Shown here: piece by piece, positions 7,361-9,389 of the stretch
Numbering within the stretch: position 1 is the first letter of the stretch
Layout of the letters: every line of letters begins with the position of its first letter
Assembly: GCA_910578805.1 (NCBI GenBank)
Contig: CAJTRS010000047.1
Coordinates: forward strand, 1-9,389
Source of the DNA: an uncultured Muribaculaceae bacterium
GTDB taxonomy: Bacteria; Bacteroidota; Bacteroidia; Bacteroidales; Muribaculaceae
Direction: 5' to 3'
DNA length: 9,389 nucleotides
Translations under genes and position numbers: made by a program
The notes under the pieces: generated by a model
Told to the model about the DNA's origin: nothing
The model's database searches: none
The model's input: only the letters and a program-made list of their open reading frames with translations

Positions 7361-8401
7361 TCAGTGTCGTCCGCGTCCGGTGCCGCCTCCGCGATTGCCT
7401 CCGGTCGAAGTGCCCCGGTTGTTGCCTCCGCGGAATCCTCCGCTGTTGAAACTTGAACCGGAATTGTGGTTGTAGCTCGGACGGTAGGTGGAGTTATTGT
7501 TGTTGCGGTTGCTTGAATTGTCGTTACGGTAGCTGCCACGGTTATTGCCGGTGCCGGAGGTGCGTCCCGGGCGATAGCCTGATGAATTGCCGGGACGATA
7601 ACCGGAGTTGTTACCGGGACGATAGGAGCCCGAAGCGGAACCGCCTGGGCGGTAAGCGGGACGGCTGTTTCCGGAAGAATGTCCGGGTCTGTATCCGGGT
7701 CGCATGTTTCCTGATGGACGGTTGGTCCATACCGGCCGGTAAGAGGGATAATGGTGCCCGGGATACCAACCCCACGAAGGACCCCAGCTCCATGAGGGTC
7801 CCCATGACCACGATGGCCCCCAACCCCAGTTCCAGTTCCATGACGGGCCCCAGTTCCATGCCCACGAGTTGTAGTACCAGTAGGGTCGCCCGTATCCCCA
7901 GTAGCCGGGATAGTAGTTCCCGTAATATGGGTATCCCCAATAGTCGGGTGTGGATATGTTTATGGTCACGTTGGCCGGTTCCGAATAGTACATTCCGGCA
8001 AGTTCTTCGTCAGGTGATTCTGCCACTACCTGCGGATTGTAGAACCGCTCTATGTTGCGTGTGTTGGCAAACGCCGCAGCCGATGCAGAGTCGCGCGTTG
8101 CGGCAGTCTCGCCATCGGCAAATATGCCGCGGCGGTTATATGCGTCAATATCCATTGTTGAGCTACCTGACGGAACATAAGTGTCGGCAGCCGGATAGTC
8201 GGTCACGGTGGTGTAATTATAGTCGAGGTTGCCGTCATATGTGTATTCGGCCGATTTCTTCGCATTGACCGGCGGTTTCACAGATGTTTTTTTAGCTTTG
8301 TCAGGGTTGTAATATATGTCGTCATCGTAGTCCTGTGCAACCATGTGCCCAATGCTTCCCGCTATAAGAACAGTCAGAAAAGTAATGAATTTAGTTTTCA
8401 T
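7361..8401 (-). CDS. Exported Trp/Tyr/Gly/Arg-rich low-complexity protein, function unknown
   Basis: I do not recognise a defined family. From the ATG at 8401 the 346-residue product begins with a convincing signal peptide (1-23, KTKFITFLTVLIAG core, cut near V-A-Q/D). Residues 24-150 are acidic and Tyr-rich with several T/S/A stretches. Residues 154-214 are almost wholly Trp, Tyr, Gly, Pro and Ser, including four WGPSW units. Residues 218-283 carry Y-R-P motifs with three tandem YRPG-x-x-S-G octads (260-283). The tail (284-346) is Asn/Gly/Ser/Arg-rich and ends G-R-G-R-H. There is no Cys and no lipobox. The frame extends 27 residues upstream to an ATG at 8482, but that would bury the signal peptide. 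It probably precedes the OmpP1-like gene in one transcript. A surface, matrix or envelope-associated role is only a guess. Confidence 0.8.
   Translation of the reverse strand: MKTKFITFLTVLIAGSIGHMVAQDYDDDIYYNPDKAKKTSVKPPVNAKKSAEYTYDGNLDYNYTTVTDYPAADTYVPSGSSTMDIDAYNRRGIFADGETAATRDSASAAAFANTRNIERFYNPQVVAESPDEELAGMYYSEPANVTINISTPDYWGYPYYGNYYPGYWGYGRPYWYYNSWAWNWGPSWNWNWGWGPSWSWGPSWSWGPSWGWYPGHHYPSYRPVWTNRPSGNMRPGYRPGHSSGNSRPAYRPGGSASGSYRPGNNSGYRPGNSSGYRPGRTSGTGNNRGSYRNDNSSNRNNNNSTYRPSYNHNSGSSFNSGGFRGGNNRGTSTGGNRGGGTGRGRH
7553..7624 (-). repeat. Three tandem 24-base repeats encoding YRPGxxSG
   Basis: Three in-frame units encode YRPGNNSG, YRPGNSSG and YRPGRTSG (residues 260-283 of the Trp-rich protein). 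At DNA level the 11-mer CCGGGACGATA recurs exactly at 7590-7600 and 7614-7624; the third unit is diverged. The nucleotide identity suggests recent expansion by slippage or unequal crossing over. Confidence 0.75.
7766..7852 (-). repeat. WGPSW-coding repeat block
   Basis: This block encodes residues 184-212 with WGPSW at 184, 194, 200 and 206; the last three units are spaced by six residues (18 bases). The 11-mer CCCCAGTTCCA recurs at 7824-7834 and 7848-7858 on the plus strand. The repeats are imperfect at DNA level because Ser codons differ. Confidence 0.7.
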
Positions 8402-8522
8402 CTGATGTACAATTATGGTGATTACTCGATTAAAGTAGTGATTCAGCTGTGCTTTTACGAACTTAGACATATCAGTGGTCAAAAGGTTTAGTCAGCCACA
8501 GTCCGATATCACGGGTATATTA

Positions 8523-8542
8523 CACAAATATAGTGATTTGTG
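8523..8542 (-). promoter_or_regulatory. Putative promoter of the Trp-rich protein gene, inside a dyad
   Basis: TATATTTG on the minus strand (8525-8532) matches the TAnnTTTG -7 element exactly; no TTTG is found at the -33 distance. The element overlaps a perfect inverted repeat, CACAAAT (8523-8529) and ATTTGTG (8536-8542), with a six-base centre. A regulator bound there would cover the core promoter. The predicted leader to the ATG at 8401 is about 115 bases. Confidence 0.45.
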
Positions 8543-8612
8543 CGTTTACGGTGGTTGCTATAGGGCGTGTTTTGCAGATTTTTTAGAGATATTAACGGTT
8601 ACCTGTCAATTC

Positions 8613-8657
8613 ATATAAGCCGATGTGCGGCGTACAGTGTCCGGCATCGGCTTATAT
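8613..8657. other. Hairpin with 13-base perfect stem
   Basis: ATATAAGCCGATG (8613-8625) and CATCGGCTTATAT (8645-8657) pair perfectly around a 19-base GC-rich loop. It lies about 50 bases behind the minus-strand HdeD-like gene and may stabilise or end its transcript. However, the T-rich flank (8657-8660 and 8666-8672) is on the plus-strand side, whereas the minus side continues GAATTGAC with no T-run. It could thus be a 3' structure of the HdeD-like mRNA, or the end of an unannotated plus-strand transcript. Confidence 0.5.
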
Positions 8658-8672
8658 TTTGGATATATTTTT

Positions 8673-8703
8673 CCGCACACCGTCTTTAAGACGGTCAGTG
8701 TGG
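8673..8703 (-). terminator. Hairpin directly after the HdeD-like gene (possible terminator)
   Basis: ACCGTCT (8679-8685) pairs with AGACGGT (8689-8695) around a three-base loop. CCGCAC (8673-8678) can extend it with GTGTGG (8698-8703), across a two-base bulge and one G-T position. The stem starts one base past the stop codon at 8705. On the minus strand it is followed by AAAAATATATCC, not a T-run, so it is not a textbook intrinsic terminator. Confidence 0.4.
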
Positions 8704-8704
8704 G

Positions 8705-9253
8705 TCATTCTTTCTCGATAGGGCGCATGTCGTAGCTTAGCATGGACAGTGAGAAACCCCAGTAGATGAATGCCAGTGAGGCAAGGAAGCTTGTCATCTC
8801 CATATCCTGTACCCACCCGGCCTCAAGGAAGAAGAACCCGATGGTCATGAGAAGCACGCCGTTGATGAGGTAAAGCCACCAGTAGCGCTTGTTGCGGGAC
8901 CCTATCGAACTGAATATGTAGCTCATTCCCCAGAATAGGAACACAATGGCTATAAAGTAGGGGAACACTGCCTCCGACAGTACCACACTGCGCACGAGCA
9001 TGAATCCGATGAACATGTCGATTATGCCTCCGACAAGCCACCAGCCCCAGCCTCGCGGACGTTCGTTGCCTGCCGATACACAGAGTTGTACCACACCTGC
9101 TATTATCAGCAGCCAACCGAAAAGCTGCGAGGCTACGGCATATCCGGCCACCGGCCAGAACCAATAGGCGAATCCGCAGAACACCATCAGAATTCCCACC
9201 ACGAGAACAATCCACCAATAGCGGGTTCTTCCCCAATAATTAAGACTTTTCAT
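8705..9253 (-). CDS. HdeD-family (DUF308) inner-membrane protein
   Basis: A 182-residue, very hydrophobic protein with six predicted membrane helices (about 12-33, 39-60, 69-87, 94-116, 123-144, 152-174) in three helix pairs. Each pair begins after a short polar, Trp-rich turn: W6-G-R-T-R-Y-W-W, then R67-G-W-G-W-W, then N121-K-R-Y-W-W. This threefold repeat with internal L-x-x-x-x-G-x-x motifs is typical of the HdeD/DUF308 family, named for an E. coli acid-resistance membrane protein; biochemical function is not established. ATG at 9253 follows an A/T-rich leader without Shine-Dalgarno. The gene appears to stand alone: upstream is a divergent promoter, downstream a 303-base gap with hairpins. 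No clear -7 element of its own was found; TAAGTTTT (9271-9278, minus strand) is a one-mismatch candidate. Confidence 0.85.
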   Translation of the reverse strand: MKSLNYWGRTRYWWIVLVVGILMVFCGFAYWFWPVAGYAVASQLFGWLLIIAGVVQLCVSAGNERPRGWGWWLVGGIIDMFIGFMLVRSVVLSEAVFPYFIAIVFLFWGMSYIFSSIGSRNKRYWWLYLINGVLLMTIGFFFLEAGWVQDMEMTSFLASLAFIYWGFSLSMLSYDMRPIEKE

Positions 9254-9320
9254 AGTAATATAAATTAGTTAAAACTTATTTCGTTCGAGTTAACTTAATA
9301 ACACCTATTTTATAAGGATT

Positions 9321-9352
9321 GTTGGCGACCACACTCTCTTTTTGTAAATTTG
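9321..9352 (+). promoter_or_regulatory. Divergent plus-strand promoter for a gene at the right edge
   Basis: GTTG (9321-9324, three of four bases of the TTTG -33 element), a 20-base spacer, then TAAATTTG (9345-9352), an exact TAnnTTTG -7 element. Transcription would start near 9357-9360. A possible ATG sits at 9386-9388, one base from the window end, so the gene itself cannot be described. Confidence 0.65.
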
Positions 9353-9389
9353 CACGTTAATCTGAAAATCACTGGTACTGTATATATGA

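Larger units (their letters stand above)
8402..8704. other. 303-base intergenic region between HdeD-like and Trp-rich protein genes
   Basis: No credible gene lies here. Next to the Trp-rich protein gene is a probable long leader (8402 to about 8519), whose only open frame is the upstream extension of that gene to 8482. Then comes a -7 element inside a dyad (8523-8542), an A/T-rich stretch with no recognisable signal (8543-8612), and two hairpins (8613-8657 and 8673-8703) behind the HdeD-like gene. These are entered separately. Confidence 0.6.

Noticed and set aside
7321..7539. 72-residue Thr/Ala-rich minus-strand frame at the 3' end of the Trp-rich protein gene
   Set aside because: It is an out-of-frame reading of the same repetitive codons; no separate start context. 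A frameshift fusion was considered but nothing supports it.
7453..8268. 271-residue open frame on the plus strand opposite the Trp-rich protein gene
   Set aside because: It is Cys/Arg/Ser-rich with no domain pattern and arises from the biased codons of the repeat gene on the other strand, which has a signal peptide and structured repeats.
9271..9278. TAAGTTTT (minus strand) as the HdeD-like gene promoter
   Set aside because: It has one mismatch to TAnnTTTG at the most conserved end and no TTTG at the -33 distance; kept only as a candidate in the gene entry.

Overview
The window looks like ordinary core chromosome of a Bacteroidales bacterium, possibly of the Muribaculaceae (family-level placement is tentative). 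The grounds are protein resemblance (FtsH, RsfS, a class I aminotransferase with an SKRYSECGIRIGA active-site segment, an OmpP1/FadL-type outer-membrane protein), promoters with the Bacteroidetes -7 element TAnnTTTG in place of a sigma70 -10 box, and start codons without Shine-Dalgarno sequences. I saw no tRNA, rRNA, CRISPR array, insertion sequence or phage gene.

Layout: a DUF695-type gene on the plus strand (31-465) meets ftsH end to end, stop codon against stop codon. All other complete genes lie on the minus strand, so transcription runs from right to left. In that order they are: an HdeD/DUF308-like six-helix membrane protein (9253-8705); a 303-base gap with two hairpins and a promoter; a secreted Trp/Tyr/Gly/Arg-rich low-complexity protein (8401-7361) followed after 52 bases by an OmpP1/FadL-like beta-barrel (7308-5683); a strong hairpin terminator; a PLP aminotransferase with its own well-formed promoter (5506-4307), followed closely by a LolC/LolE-type ABC permease (4274-3024); then, after a 130-base gap with a promoter and an inverted repeat, rsfS (2893-2516) and ftsH (2487-466) as a two-gene unit. 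The right edge carries a plus-strand promoter whose gene starts at or beyond the edge.

Functionally the window joins protein quality control and ribosome silencing (ftsH, rsfS), amino-acid metabolism (aminotransferase), and envelope biology (lipoprotein-release-type permease, outer-membrane barrel, exported repetitive protein, inner-membrane HdeD-like protein). I do not see a clear new multi-gene system. The least explained parts are the exported W-G-P-S-W/YRPG repeat protein paired with the outer-membrane barrel, and the structured 8613-8703 segment. A terminator whose T-tract also serves as the next promoter's -33 element is a neat compact arrangement.
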